In this document: positions 1 through 9,169 of the stretch, one piece after another | Numbering within the stretch: position 1 is the stretch's first letter | Layout: each line of letters begins with the position of its first letter | Origin: Oleiharenicola lentus | GTDB lineage: Bacteria; Verrucomicrobiota; Verrucomicrobiia; Opitutales; Opitutaceae | Assembly (NCBI RefSeq): GCF_004118375.1 | Contig: NZ_SDHX01000001.1 | Coordinates: forward strand, 1,615,693 to 1,679,692 | Length of the DNA: 64,000 nucleotides | Direction of reading: 5' to 3' | Notes under the pieces: model-generated | The model's database searches: none | What the model was told of the DNA's origin: nothing | Seen by the model: only the letters and a program-made list of their open reading frames with translations | Program-made: the position numbers and the translations under genes

Positions 1-1
1 G

Positions 2-3000
2 ATCGCGGATGGCTCCGGCACTTACGTCTATCTGCGCGGCAACTTCGACAACAACGGGACGCTGACGGCGCAGAACAGCGGCAACCTGCTGTTCGACGGC
101 AGCAACACGTCGGCCAACCTGGGCAACGTCACCCTCACGGGCGGCGGCCGAGCCTTGCTCAATGGCACGATCGACAACACCTCGGCCACGCTGACGGCAC
201 CGACAGGCGGCGCTTACGAGCTTTACGGCGGCACGATCTCGGGCGGCACGATTGCCAGCGGCGCGCTCTCGTTCACCAGTTCGGGTGGTTACCTCAGCGG
301 CACCACGCTCAACGGCAATTTGACCGTGGGCAACAGCGCCTATGTGCGCTTCACCAACAACGCGAGTTTCACGGGCACGATTGTCAATTTGGGCAACAGC
401 GCGGGTCTCTACTGGCAGCAGAGTGGCACGTTGGCGAACCACACGTTTTCCCTCGGCAATAGCGGTTACGTTTATGTGCAGGGGACGGGCAACAGCCTGA
501 CGCTAAACTCCTCGACCCTGACCACGGGCAACGGTGCCTATTTCTATCTGAGCGGGGCGAATACCGCCCTCACGTTGGACATCACTACGGCGATGACGGG
601 CGGCATCTCGCTCTACAGTGATGGCAGTGCCGGCACGGCCATCACGAACCAGGGCACGCTGACGCACAACCTAGGCAGCGGCTCGATCTACGCGGCGAAC
701 TTCACGAACGCCGGCACGATTACGGCGACGGGTGCCAGTTACCTTTACCTGGGTTACCCGAGTGCCGGATACAATACGACGAACACGGGATCGGTGATCG
801 CGGATGGCTCCGGCACTTACGTCTACCTGCGCGGCAACTTCGACAACAACGGGACGCTGACGGCGCAGAACAGCGGCAACCTGCTGTTCGACGGCAGCAA
901 CACGTCGGCCAACCTGGGCAACGTCACCCTCACGGGCGGCGGCCGAGCCTTGCTCAATGGCACGATCGACAACACCTCGGCCACGCTGACGGCACCGACA
1001 GGCGGCGCCTACGAGCTCTACGGCGGCACGATCACCGGTGGCACCATCGCCAGCGGGGCGCTTGGCTTCACCAGCTCGGGCGGTTACCTCAGCGGGGCAA
1101 GTGTCACCGGGGATCTCAATCTGTCCACCGTGAGCAGCTACGTGCGTTTCACCAACGCTGCGAACTTCACGGGCGCCAATGCCACGTTTGCCAACAGCGC
1201 GGGCCTCTACTGGCAGCAGGTGGGCACGCTGACGGGCAAAAGCATCACGCTGGGCAACGGCGCCTACCTCTACGTGAGCGGGGCCAACAATGCGCTGACC
1301 TTGGACAGTGCGACGACGGTGACGGGGGATGTGAGCATCTATTCGGATGGCAGCGCGAACACGGCGATCACCAATCAGGGCACCCTGACGCACAATGTCG
1401 GGTCCGGCCAGATCTACGCCAGCAACTTCACCAACGCGGGCACGATCACCGCGTCAGCGGGCACCTATCTTTATCTGGGTTATCCGAGTGCCGGCTACAA
1501 CTCGACGAACACGGGCGCGGTGACCGCGGACGGTTCGGGTACCTTTGTTTATCTGCGGGGCAACTTTGACAACAACGGCACGCTGACCGCTCAGAACAGC
1601 GGCAACCTGCTGTGGGATGGTGACAACACGACGGCCAACCTTGGCAACGTGACGATCAGCGGCGGCGGCCGGGCGTTGCTCAACGGCACCATAAACAACA
1701 CCTCGGCTACGCTGACGGCCCCGACGGGCGGCGCCTACGAACTTTACGGCGGCACGATTACGGGTGGCACCATCGCCAGCGGGGCGCTTGGCTTCACCAG
1801 CTCGGGCGGTTACCTCAGCGGGGCAAGTGTCACGGGGGATCTCAATCTGTCCACCGTGAGCAGCTACGTGCGTTTCACCAACGCTGCGAACTTCACGGGC
1901 GCCAATGCCACGTTTGCCAACAGCGCGGGCCTCTACTGGCAGCAGGTGGGCACGCTGACGGGCAAAAGCATCACGCTGGGCAACGGCGCCTACCTCTACG
2001 TGAGCGGGGCCAACAATGCGCTGACCTTGGACAGTGCGACGACGGTGACGGGGGATGTGAGCATCTATTCGGATGGCAGCGCGAACACGGCGATCACCAA
2101 CCAGGGCACCCTGACGCACAATGTCGGGTCCGGCCAGATCTACGCCAGCAACTTCACCAACGCGGGCACGATCACCGCGTCAGCGGGCACCTATCTATAT
2201 CTGGGTTATCCGAGTGCCGGCTACAACTCAACGAACACGGGCGCGGTGACCGCGGACGGTTCGGGCACCTTTGTTTATCTGCGGGGCAACTTTGACAACA
2301 ACGGCACGCTGACCGCGCAGAACAGCGGCAACCTGCTGTGGGATGGTGACAACACGACGGCCAACCTTGGCAACGTGACGATCAGCGGCGGCGGCCGGGC
2401 CCTGCTTAACGGCACGATCGACAACACCGCTGCCACGCTGAACACGCCAACGGGCGGCGCATATGAGCTCTATGGTGGCACGATCAACGGAGGCACCATT
2501 GCCAGCGGCGCATTGAGCTTCACCTCGTCTGGCGGCTACCTGAGTGGTGCGACACTGACCGGCGATCTCACCCTGGCTGCCGCCAGCAGCTACGTGCGGC
2601 TGCAGAACAATGCCACCTTCACCGGTACCCTGCTCAGCATGGCGGCCAATACGGGCATTTACTGGCAGCAAAGCGGGACTTTAAGCGGCAAGACGATCAC
2701 CCAGGGCACCGGGAGCTATTTCTATGTGCAGGGAACCAACAATTCCCTGACCCTGGATTCCGCCACAACCGTGTCGGGTTCCATTTCCCTCTACAGTGAC
2801 AGCAGCGCCGGCACGGCGATCATCAACCAAGGCACCTTGACCCACAGCATCAATACGACCGGATATCTTTACGCCCAGACCCTGACCAACCAAGGCTCCA
2901 TTGCGATCAACACCGGCACGCTCTACCTGGGTTATTATGGTGACGATGCCACGATCAATTCAGCCGGCGGCACCATCACCCAGAATGGCGGCAACCTCTA

Positions 3001-3586
3001 TATCTATTCGCCGATGACCAATGCCGGCCAGCTGAAGCTGATGGCCGGCACGCTTTACACGAATGATCTGCTGACCAACACCGCCACGGGCTTCTTTGGT
3101 GGCGCCGGCACGGTCAGCGGGGCGGTGACCATGGCGGGTGGCACGATCGCGCCGGGCAATTCGATCGGCACGATGACTTTCACCGCCGGCAGCGATCTCC
3201 TCGTCACGGGCGCTTCGGTCTTTGAGGTGGAGTTGGACGCCACCACTGCGGACAAACTGGTCTTCCAGAACCCGGGCACGATCAGCCTCGGCTCCGGACT
3301 TCTGCAACTTAGCCTGAATCTTCTCAGTGCGCCGACTCCGGACGGCATCTACACCCTCATCGACATCACCTCCGGCGGAAGCGGCATCTCGGGGTATCTG
3401 GCCGGCCTGCCCAATTCCGGCGACGCCTTCACCGCCTATTTCGCCGGCAATCCCTACGACTTTCACGTCACTTACCTGACCAACCAGCTCCGCATCCAGG
3501 CGGTGCCCGAGCCGGGCACCTATGCCCTGATGGGGGCAGGCCTTGCGGCGGTGGCGCTGTTGCGCCGTCGCCGCCAGGTGAGCTGA
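2..3586 (+). CDS. Autotransporter-like tandem-repeat protein with PEP-CTERM sorting signal (5' partial)
   Basis: The reading frame is open from base 2, so the true start lies upstream; 1194 residues are visible. The chain is Gly/Thr/Asn/Ser-rich and built from large tandem repeats (NGTI, GGAYELYGGTI, YLRGNFDNNGTL recur), the pattern of beta-helical autotransporter-associated strand repeats. Near the end comes a GGAGTVSGAV / GTIAPGNSIGT segment typical of the last helix turns, then a globular part. The C-terminus is a textbook PEP-CTERM signal: VPEPGTYALMGAG, a hydrophobic stretch and an RRRR cluster. By family knowledge such proteins are exported and processed by an exosortase at the cell envelope; no exosortase is in the window. 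Function beyond a surface or matrix role cannot be said. Confidence 0.9.
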   Translation: MADGSGTYVYLRGNFDNNGTLTAQNSGNLLFDGSNTSANLGNVTLTGGGRALLNGTIDNTSATLTAPTGGAYELYGGTISGGTIASGALSFTSSGGYLSGTTLNGNLTVGNSAYVRFTNNASFTGTIVNLGNSAGLYWQQSGTLANHTFSLGNSGYVYVQGTGNSLTLNSSTLTTGNGAYFYLSGANTALTLDITTAMTGGISLYSDGSAGTAITNQGTLTHNLGSGSIYAANFTNAGTITATGASYLYLGYPSAGYNTTNTGSVIADGSGTYVYLRGNFDNNGTLTAQNSGNLLFDGSNTSANLGNVTLTGGGRALLNGTIDNTSATLTAPTGGAYELYGGTITGGTIASGALGFTSSGGYLSGASVTGDLNLSTVSSYVRFTNAANFTGANATFANSAGLYWQQVGTLTGKSITLGNGAYLYVSGANNALTLDSATTVTGDVSIYSDGSANTAITNQGTLTHNVGSGQIYASNFTNAGTITASAGTYLYLGYPSAGYNSTNTGAVTADGSGTFVYLRGNFDNNGTLTAQNSGNLLWDGDNTTANLGNVTISGGGRALLNGTINNTSATLTAPTGGAYELYGGTITGGTIASGALGFTSSGGYLSGASVTGDLNLSTVSSYVRFTNAANFTGANATFANSAGLYWQQVGTLTGKSITLGNGAYLYVSGANNALTLDSATTVTGDVSIYSDGSANTAITNQGTLTHNVGSGQIYASNFTNAGTITASAGTYLYLGYPSAGYNSTNTGAVTADGSGTFVYLRGNFDNNGTLTAQNSGNLLWDGDNTTANLGNVTISGGGRALLNGTIDNTAATLNTPTGGAYELYGGTINGGTIASGALSFTSSGGYLSGATLTGDLTLAAASSYVRLQNNATFTGTLLSMAANTGIYWQQSGTLSGKTITQGTGSYFYVQGTNNSLTLDSATTVSGSISLYSDSSAGTAIINQGTLTHSINTTGYLYAQTLTNQGSIAINTGTLYLGYYGDDATINSAGGTITQNGGNLYIYSPMTNAGQLKLMAGTLYTNDLLTNTATGFFGGAGTVSGAVTMAGGTIAPGNSIGTMTFTAGSDLLVTGASVFEVELDATTADKLVFQNPGTISLGSGLLQLSLNLLSAPTPDGIYTLIDITSGGSGISGYLAGLPNSGDAFTAYFAGNPYDFHVTYLTNQLRIQAVPEPGTYALMGAGLAAVALLRRRRQVS
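161..2407 (+). repeat. Three large in-frame tandem repeats in the PEP-CTERM gene
   Basis: Units begin at the recurring NGTI-(D/N)-NT motif near 161, 956 and 1682, with a fourth, diverged unit starting at 2408. Unit lengths are 795, 726 and 726 bases, all multiples of three. The second and third units are nearly identical at the DNA level over most of their length, which points to recent duplication or gene conversion. A further partial unit precedes base 161. Confidence 0.88.
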
Positions 3587-3594
3587 AAGCCGGT

Positions 3595-3611
3595 GCGGCG
3601 CTCAGCGCCGC
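3595..3611. terminator. GC-rich hairpin at convergent gene ends (weak candidate)
   Basis: A perfect inverted repeat with 8-base arms (GCGGCGCT / AGCGCCGC) sits between the end of the PEP-CTERM gene and the end of the opposing helicase gene. It has no T-tract, so intrinsic termination is only a possibility. Confidence 0.3.
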
Positions 3612-4999
3612 TGCCAGCGTCCGCGGGAAAGGTTGCCGAATTTGCGCGATGGATGCGCGGGCTGCTGGCCGTGGCCGCCACCGTGTCCTTGCGGTTGGGC
3701 CTGCTGCGGCGCCTGGGTCTGGCTGGAAGGCTGGAAGTGGCGCTGCTCGCGTTGCGGCTGGCCCCGACCGCCTCCGTGTCCGCCTTGACCACCGCGCCCG
3801 CCACCGTGACCGTGCTGCGGCCGCTGGCCGTGGGCAGGGGCCGCGCCTTGGAAGCCCATGGCGGGCTTGGGCTGGGCGTGGTAGTTGAAGCCCTCAAGCT
3901 TCAGCTGCGGGACCTTCTGGCCGATGAAGCGCTCGATATCGCGGATCTCACCGGCCTGGTCGGGTGTGGTGATGGTGAAGGCGTCGCCCACGGCGGCGGC
4001 CCGGCCGGTGCGGCCGATGCGGTGGACGTAGTCCTCGGGGTTGGCCGGGATGTCGTAGTTGATGACGTGTGATACGCCGGCCACGTCGATGCCGCGGGCG
4101 GCGATGTCGGTCGCGACCATCACCTCGTATTTGCCGGACTTGAAGCCGGCGAGCGCCTCGACGCGCTGGTTCTGGGAGCGGTTGGCATGGAGCACCGCGA
4201 CGGAATGGTTCGCGGCCTTCAGCTTGCGGGCGATCTTGTCGGCACCGTGCTTGGTGCGGGAAAACACGATGCAGCTGTGGAAGTCGGTCTTCTCGAGCAG
4301 CGCGACGAGCAGGTCGAACTTGAGCCCCTGCGGCACGGGATAGAAAGCGTGGGTGACCGACTGGTTGACCGTGCGGGAAACGCCGATCTCGACGCGGGCG
4401 GGGTTGCGCAGCGCGAAGCGGGCGACCTCCTCGATCTCGGGCGGGACGGTCGCGGAGAAGAACAGAGTCTGGCGCTCCTTCGGGCACATGCCGATGATCT
4501 TCTTCACGTCCTTCACGAAGCCCATGTCGAGCATGCGGTCCACCTCGTCGAGGATGAGGATCTTGACGCCGTCGAGGCGGAGCGTGCGCTCGTTGATGAA
4601 ATCCATCAGGCGGCCGGGCGTCGCGATGACGATATCGGTGCCGGCCTGGAGCTCGCTCCGCTGGCGGCCGTAGCCGACGCCGCCGTGCACGACGGTGGCG
4701 CGGAGGTCGGTGAAGCGGCCGAAGTCGCGGAAGGCGGTCTCGACCTGCGCGGCCAGTTCACGCGTGGGCTCGAGGATCAGCACGCGCGGCCCGCGGGGCT
4801 CGTGTTTGCCGAGGCGGGCGAGGGTGGGGAGGGCGAAGGCCGCGGTCTTGCCGGTGCCGGTCTGGGCCGAGCCGATGAGGTCGCCGCCGCCGAGCACGAC
4901 GGGGATGGCGCGGAGCTGGATGGGCGTCGGGTCGGTGTAACCCATGGCCTTGACTCCGTTGACGAGGGCGGGCGGCAGCCCGAGCTTGGAAAATGGCAT
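3602..4999 (-). CDS. rhlE: DEAD-box ATP-dependent RNA helicase, RhlE type
   Basis: A 465-aa RNA helicase. The Q motif is in residues 3-28, Walker A AQTGTGKT at 45-52, motif II at 151-154 reads DEVD rather than DEAD, motif III SAT at 182-184, and motif VI HRIGRTGR lies in the second RecA domain. From about residue 375 the tail is Gly/His/Gln-rich with RGG-like stretches and ends in basic residues, as in many RhlE-like proteins where it binds RNA non-specifically. Expected role: ATP-dependent RNA unwinding in ribosome assembly or RNA turnover. It starts at ATG 4999, 60 bases downstream of kdpE on the same strand, and converges on the PEP-CTERM gene. Confidence 0.93.
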   Translation of the reverse strand: MPFSKLGLPPALVNGVKAMGYTDPTPIQLRAIPVVLGGGDLIGSAQTGTGKTAAFALPTLARLGKHEPRGPRVLILEPTRELAAQVETAFRDFGRFTDLRATVVHGGVGYGRQRSELQAGTDIVIATPGRLMDFINERTLRLDGVKILILDEVDRMLDMGFVKDVKKIIGMCPKERQTLFFSATVPPEIEEVARFALRNPARVEIGVSRTVNQSVTHAFYPVPQGLKFDLLVALLEKTDFHSCIVFSRTKHGADKIARKLKAANHSVAVLHANRSQNQRVEALAGFKSGKYEVMVATDIAARGIDVAGVSHVINYDIPANPEDYVHRIGRTGRAAAVGDAFTITTPDQAGEIRDIERFIGQKVPQLKLEGFNYHAQPKPAMGFQGAAPAHGQRPQHGHGGGRGGQGGHGGGRGQPQREQRHFQPSSQTQAPQQAQPQGHGGGHGQQPAHPSRKFGNLSRGRWQRR

Positions 5000-5059
5000 A
5001 GCGGGTCATTAGCCGGGTTTTGGTCCCGCATAGCGAGGCAAATCACCCGGAGCCGGCCA

Positions 5060-5764
5060 TCAGCCCTCGGCCACCAGCCGATAGCCAATCCCCGGGTCTG
5101 TCTTCAGATGCCGGGGCGAGGCCGGCTCGGCTTCCAGCTTCTGCCGCAGGTGAGTCATGTGCACTCGGAGATAATCGGTGCGCTCCTCGGCGGCCGGACC
5201 CCAGAGCTCGCGGAGGATCTGCCGGTGGGTGACGACTTTGCCGCGGTGCTGCACCAACAGCCTGAGCATGGCGTATTCCTTGGCTGTCAGGTGAACCTCC
5301 TGGCCGGCCCGGCGCACCTGACGGGCCGCGAGGTCCACTTCGAGGTCCCCGATGCGCACGACTGCCGGTTCGTTTGCTGCCGGCATCCGGCGGAGAATCG
5401 CGCGCACGCGGGCCAGCAGTTCGCGGCCGCCAAAAGGCTTGGTCAGGTAGTCGTCGGCGCCGGCGTCGAGCGCGGCGATCTTGTCGTCTTCGGTTTCCCG
5501 CACCGACAGCACCAGCACGGGAACGTGCGACCACTCGCGCAGGCGACGGATGATCTCGGTGCCGTCGAGATCGGGCAGGCCGAGGTCAAGGATGATCCCG
5601 TCGGGGGCCGCGTGCGCGATCTCCTGCAGGCCGAGCGTGCCGTTCTCGGCCTCGCGCACCTGATAGCCGCCGCCCTCGAGCGTCACGCGCAGCAGCCGTC
5701 GGATCTGCCTTTCATCGTCGATCACGAGCAGGGTTGGGGCGGGGATGGGCGGCTGGCTGCTCAT
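5060..5764 (-). CDS. kdpE: KdpE response regulator (OmpR/PhoB family)
   Basis: 234 aa. An N-terminal receiver domain has the acidic pair IDDE (residues 15-18) and the phospho-acceptor Asp at about residue 60 in GIILDLGLPD. A C-terminal winged-helix DNA-binding domain of OmpR type follows (VHLTAKEYAMLRLL, then LRVHMTHLRQKLE). It is the last gene of the kdp operon and its ATG overlaps the kdpD stop (ATGA at 5761-5764). By family knowledge it activates kdp transcription after phosphorylation by KdpD under potassium limitation. Confidence 0.95.
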   Translation of the reverse strand: MSSQPPIPAPTLLVIDDERQIRRLLRVTLEGGGYQVREAENGTLGLQEIAHAAPDGIILDLGLPDLDGTEIIRRLREWSHVPVLVLSVRETEDDKIAALDAGADDYLTKPFGGRELLARVRAILRRMPAANEPAVVRIGDLEVDLAARQVRRAGQEVHLTAKEYAMLRLLVQHRGKVVTHRQILRELWGPAAEERTDYLRVHMTHLRQKLEAEPASPRHLKTDPGIGYRLVAEG

Positions 5765-8433
5765 TCGGGAGGCGGATTCTGCGGGGCCGTATGCGGCAGG
5801 TAAATGGTGAACACGGCGCCACCGCCGGGGTTTTCGCCGACCATGACCTCGCCGCCCTGTGCGGTCACGAAGCCGCGCACCAGGGAAAGGCCGAGGCCCA
5901 GCCCGCCGGCCCGGGCCGCGTCGCCGCGCTCGAATTTCTTGAAGAGCCGCTCGCGCATCGCCAGCGGGAAACCCGGACCGCGGTCGGCCACCGTGAAAAA
6001 CACGCGCCGGCCGTCGCGCTCCAGCCCGGCGGTCAGGAAGACCGGCGTGCCGTCGGGCGTGTGGCGCGCGGCGTTGAGCAGCAGGTTGGCCAGCGCCTGT
6101 TCGGTCAGGGCGAAGTCCATGCGCAGCGGCGGCAGGTCTTCAGGCACGACAATTTCCAGCGGGTGAACCGCCAGGCTGTCCCGCACGCCGTCCACCGCGG
6201 CGTTGACGAGATCGCGGGCGTCGCACCAATCGAGGCGAGGACGCAGGGCGCCGCTTTCGAGGCGCGTCTGGTCGAGCAGGTTGCCCACCAGGCGGTTCAG
6301 GCGGCCGGCCGCGGAACGGGCTTCGCGCACGAGTTCCGCGCGCAGCTCCGGCGGCGCATCCTGGATGTTTTCCAAGGCGCTGCCGATCACGGCCAGCGGA
6401 GTGCGCAGTTCATGCGAGACACTGTCGAGCAGCACCCGGTGGAGCTTTTCCGACTCGGCGAGGAGCTTTTCGCGCTCGCTGGCGTCGCGCAGGTGCTCGC
6501 GTTCCACGCTCAGGGCGAGTTGGCGGGCGAAGGCCTCCAGCAGGTCTCGCTGCGCCAGGGTGAGAGACGCTTCCCGCGGCACGGCCACGCCGAGCACGCC
6601 GACGGCGTGGTTCTCGCGCACGAGCGGGAGGTAAAATGCACCTGCGGCGGGCAGGGTGTCGGTGAAGCGTCCGGCGGGGCGCCGGTGCCGGAAGACCCAG
6701 TCGGCCACGCCCCGCTCCTTGTCGTCGAGCGCCAGGGAACCGGCGTAATGCGGGGCGAGTTCACCGTCGCCCACGGCCAGCAGGAGCGAGGTCCGGGCGT
6801 TGAACAGCGCGTCGGCCTGCCGGAGGGCGGCGAAGACGGCCTCGTCGAGCGAACGCGCCTCGGCAAGGGCGCGCGTGAGGTTGAAGAGCGCGGTGGCCCG
6901 GCCCTCGCGGCGGCGCTCGGCGAGGGCCTGCGCCCGGATGCGCGAGGTGAGCTGGCCGGCCACGAGCGCGACGACAAAGTAGGTGCCGAACAGCAGGCCG
7001 TCCTCGATCTTTTCGATGCGAAAGGTGAAGCGCGGCGGGATGAAGAGGAAGTTCCAGGTCACCGCGCTGAGCACGCCGGCCATGAGCACTGGGCCGCGCC
7101 CGACGCGCAGGCTGAGCAGGATGACGGCCAGCAGGTAAACCAGGCCGGCGGCGAGGTAGTAGTTGGCCGGCAGGAGAGTGGCCGCGAGGGTCAGGGCGGC
7201 GACGGTGCCGGCGGCCCAGGCGTATTCGCCGGCGCCGCTGCGCAGCTCGTGGTCGAGGTCGTCGAGCGTGAGCGGCCGGCCGCCGGTCTCGGCGGGCACG
7301 ACATACACGTCGATGTTGCCGCCAAGCCGGATGATGCGATCCACGAGGGAGCCGCCGGGCAGGTAGCGTGTCCACCACGCGTGGCGGGGCTTGCCGACCA
7401 CGATCTGGGTGGCGTTGTGCTGCAACGCGGCGCGCACGAGGGCTGCGGCGATGTCCGGTCCGGGCGACACGACGATCTCGGCGCCGAGTTCCCGGGCCAG
7501 CGCCAGGTTGCGGTCGAGGAGTTTCTGCGCCTCGGGCGAGGGCGGGGTGACCGGCTCGACATGCACCGCCAGCCACGGTGCTCCCTGCGCCGCGGCGAGC
7601 CGGCGGGTCCAGCGCACGAGTTGGGTGGAGAACGGGCTTGATCCCACGCCGACCAGCAGCCGTTCCCCGCTGCGCCAGACCGTCTGCTTGGTCGTGCTGG
7701 CGCGCAGTTCGCGAAGCTGGCGGTCCACGCGCTCGGCCGTGTAACGGAGGGCCAGCTCGCGCAGGGCGGAGAGGTGCGACTCCTGGAAAAAGTTCTCGCG
7801 GGCCGCCGCCGCGCGCTCACCGAGATACACTTTGCCGTCCTGCAACCGCTCGCGGAGGGTTTCGGGCGTGAGATCCACGAGCTCGAGTTCGTCGGCCAGA
7901 TCGAGGACGGAGTCGGGCACCGTCTCCTGCTGGACGGCGCCGGTGATCTGGTGAACCGCATCGGCGCGGGACTCGACGTGCTGGATGTTGAGCGTGGTCA
8001 GCACGTCGATGCCGGCCTCCAGCAGCTCGACCACGTCCTGCCAGCGCTTGGTGTGGCGCGAGCCGGGGGCGTTGGTGTGGGCGAGTTCGTCCACCAGCAC
8101 GAGCCTGGGCCGACGGGCGCGGACGGCCTCGAGGTCGAGTTCGGTGAGTTCCGTGCCACGGTGCGCGATGACCTTGCGCGGGAGGACGGTGAGGCCGGAC
8201 AGCAGCGCCTCGGTCTCGGAGCGTCCGTGGGTTTCGACGAGGCCGACGACCACGTCGGTGCCCGCCGCGCGTTCCTGCTGGGCGGCACGCAGCATGGCGT
8301 AGGTTTTGCCCACACCCGGGCACATGCCCAGAAACACCTTCAGGTGGCCGCGCCGGGCCCGGGCCTCCGCCGCGCGCAACGAGGCGAGCAGGGCGTCGGG
8401 ATCGGGTCGGGCGGCGGCGGGGTCGGGAGTCAC
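5761..8433 (-). CDS. kdpD: KdpD potassium/turgor sensor histidine kinase
   Basis: About 890 aa from GTG 8433, which overlaps the kdpC stop (GTGA); a longer frame upstream only runs antisense to or through kdpC. Domains in order: KdpD N-terminal domain with Walker-like GMCPGVGKT (residues 36-44) and the LVLVDELAHTNAPGS block; a USP-like domain; a DUF4118 four-helix membrane segment; a GAF-like region; HisKA with SVSHELRTPLAVI carrying the phospho-His; and an HATPase_c domain (LLLNAARHTPDG, GLGLGLSLVRG). It phosphorylates KdpE. Cytoplasmic membrane. Confidence 0.95.
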   Translation of the reverse strand: MTPDPAAARPDPDALLASLRAAEARARRGHLKVFLGMCPGVGKTYAMLRAAQQERAAGTDVVVGLVETHGRSETEALLSGLTVLPRKVIAHRGTELTELDLEAVRARRPRLVLVDELAHTNAPGSRHTKRWQDVVELLEAGIDVLTTLNIQHVESRADAVHQITGAVQQETVPDSVLDLADELELVDLTPETLRERLQDGKVYLGERAAAARENFFQESHLSALRELALRYTAERVDRQLRELRASTTKQTVWRSGERLLVGVGSSPFSTQLVRWTRRLAAAQGAPWLAVHVEPVTPPSPEAQKLLDRNLALARELGAEIVVSPGPDIAAALVRAALQHNATQIVVGKPRHAWWTRYLPGGSLVDRIIRLGGNIDVYVVPAETGGRPLTLDDLDHELRSGAGEYAWAAGTVAALTLAATLLPANYYLAAGLVYLLAVILLSLRVGRGPVLMAGVLSAVTWNFLFIPPRFTFRIEKIEDGLLFGTYFVVALVAGQLTSRIRAQALAERRREGRATALFNLTRALAEARSLDEAVFAALRQADALFNARTSLLLAVGDGELAPHYAGSLALDDKERGVADWVFRHRRPAGRFTDTLPAAGAFYLPLVRENHAVGVLGVAVPREASLTLAQRDLLEAFARQLALSVEREHLRDASEREKLLAESEKLHRVLLDSVSHELRTPLAVIGSALENIQDAPPELRAELVREARSAAGRLNRLVGNLLDQTRLESGALRPRLDWCDARDLVNAAVDGVRDSLAVHPLEIVVPEDLPPLRMDFALTEQALANLLLNAARHTPDGTPVFLTAGLERDGRRVFFTVADRGPGFPLAMRERLFKKFERGDAARAGGLGLGLSLVRGFVTAQGGEVMVGENPGGGAVFTIYLPHTAPQNPPPE

Positions 8434-8984
8434 GGCGACGGGAAGGCGGTGTCGAGGGCGAGATTGAGGCGCAGAATGTTGACGCGAGCCGGAGTAAATT
8501 GTCCGCCTTCGATGTGGCGCGCAACGAGATCGTTGAGTGCAATCCGTTGGGCCGCATTCAGGTGTCGCGCTTGGGCGACCCGGTCCTTTTGCGCGATGAC
8601 GGCGGCGGGCGAGAGGTGTGGATCGAGTCCGCCGCCGCTGCCGGTGAGGAGATCCGCGGGCAGGGCGGCGGCACCGCCGTGGGCGGCCCGGCGCTCGGCG
8701 ATGGCGGCGGCGAGCTTGGCATTGCTCCAAGCCTGGTTGCTGGCCCCGGAGGCGACCGTCGCGTAGTCGCCGGCGGAAGGACGAGACCAGAAGTAGCGCG
8801 GATCGGTGGTCTTTTGCGCGAGCAGGGCCGAACCGACGAGCCGACCCTCGCGATGGAGTTGCGAGCCTTCCGCCGCATCGCGGAAGAAAGCCTGCCCGAC
8901 GGCCCACACGGCGAGCGGATAGAGCAGCCCGGTCAGGAGCGTGAGGACGCCGAGGAGGCGCAGGCTGGAGAAGAAGGTTTTCAT
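8430..8984 (-). CDS. kdpC: KdpC subunit of the potassium-transporting ATPase
   Basis: 184 aa with one N-terminal membrane segment (residues about 9-31, LLGVLTLLTGLLYPLAVWAV) and the KdpC hallmarks FFWSRP-like YFWSRPSAGDY, SGASN and GGGLDPHLSP. KdpC is the single-span subunit that stabilises the KdpA-KdpB complex and promotes ATP binding. Length matches the family. It overlaps kdpD by four bases; the 57-aa small membrane gene lies immediately upstream. Confidence 0.95.
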   Translation of the reverse strand: MKTFFSSLRLLGVLTLLTGLLYPLAVWAVGQAFFRDAAEGSQLHREGRLVGSALLAQKTTDPRYFWSRPSAGDYATVASGASNQAWSNAKLAAAIAERRAAHGGAAALPADLLTGSGGGLDPHLSPAAVIAQKDRVAQARHLNAAQRIALNDLVARHIEGGQFTPARVNILRLNLALDTAFPSP

Positions 8985-8995
8985 GGGAAGGTGAT

Positions 8996-9169
8996 TCAGG
9001 GTTTGGCGGGTGAAACGGGCGGCCAGTCCACGCGGGACTTGCCGGATGGCCGATGCGCGGGATCATTGAACCAGAGCAGCACGACCAGGGCGGCGAGCAG
9101 GATCAGCACAGCCATGAACATGACCTGGTTGCGCGGCATCTGTCGGGGCGGTTTCATGGCGATGCTCAT
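8996..9169 (-). CDS. 57-aa single-span membrane protein between kdpB and kdpC
   Basis: ATG 9169 overlaps the kdpB TGA by one base (TGATG) and the frame stops at 8996, 11 bases before kdpC. The protein has a basic N-terminus (MKPPRQMPRNQ), one strongly hydrophobic helix at residues about 16-34 (VMFMAVLILLAALVVLLWF) and a short Pro-rich polar tail. Translational coupling to kdpB indicates a real gene. KdpF of other bacteria is a short membrane peptide normally encoded before kdpA; this one sits in a different place and is longer, so it may be a functional analogue or a lineage-specific Kdp subunit. I do not recognise a named family. Confidence 0.75.
   Translation of the reverse strand: MSIAMKPPRQMPRNQVMFMAVLILLAALVVLLWFNDPAHRPSGKSRVDWPPVSPAKP

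Noticed and set aside
671-2671. Long open frames on the minus strand across the PEP-CTERM repeats
   Set aside because: They repeat with the tandem units and are Arg/Val/Ala-rich with no recognisable domain; they mirror the periodic codon use of the plus-strand gene.
3649-3888. Small plus-strand frames over the helicase C-terminus
   Set aside because: They are antisense to the Gly-rich RhlE tail and show no start site or domain.
5761-9066. A single 1101-aa frame containing kdpD plus an N-terminal extension
   Set aside because: The extension runs through kdpC and is low-complexity Arg/Pro sequence; GTG 8433 overlapping the kdpC stop is the sensible start.
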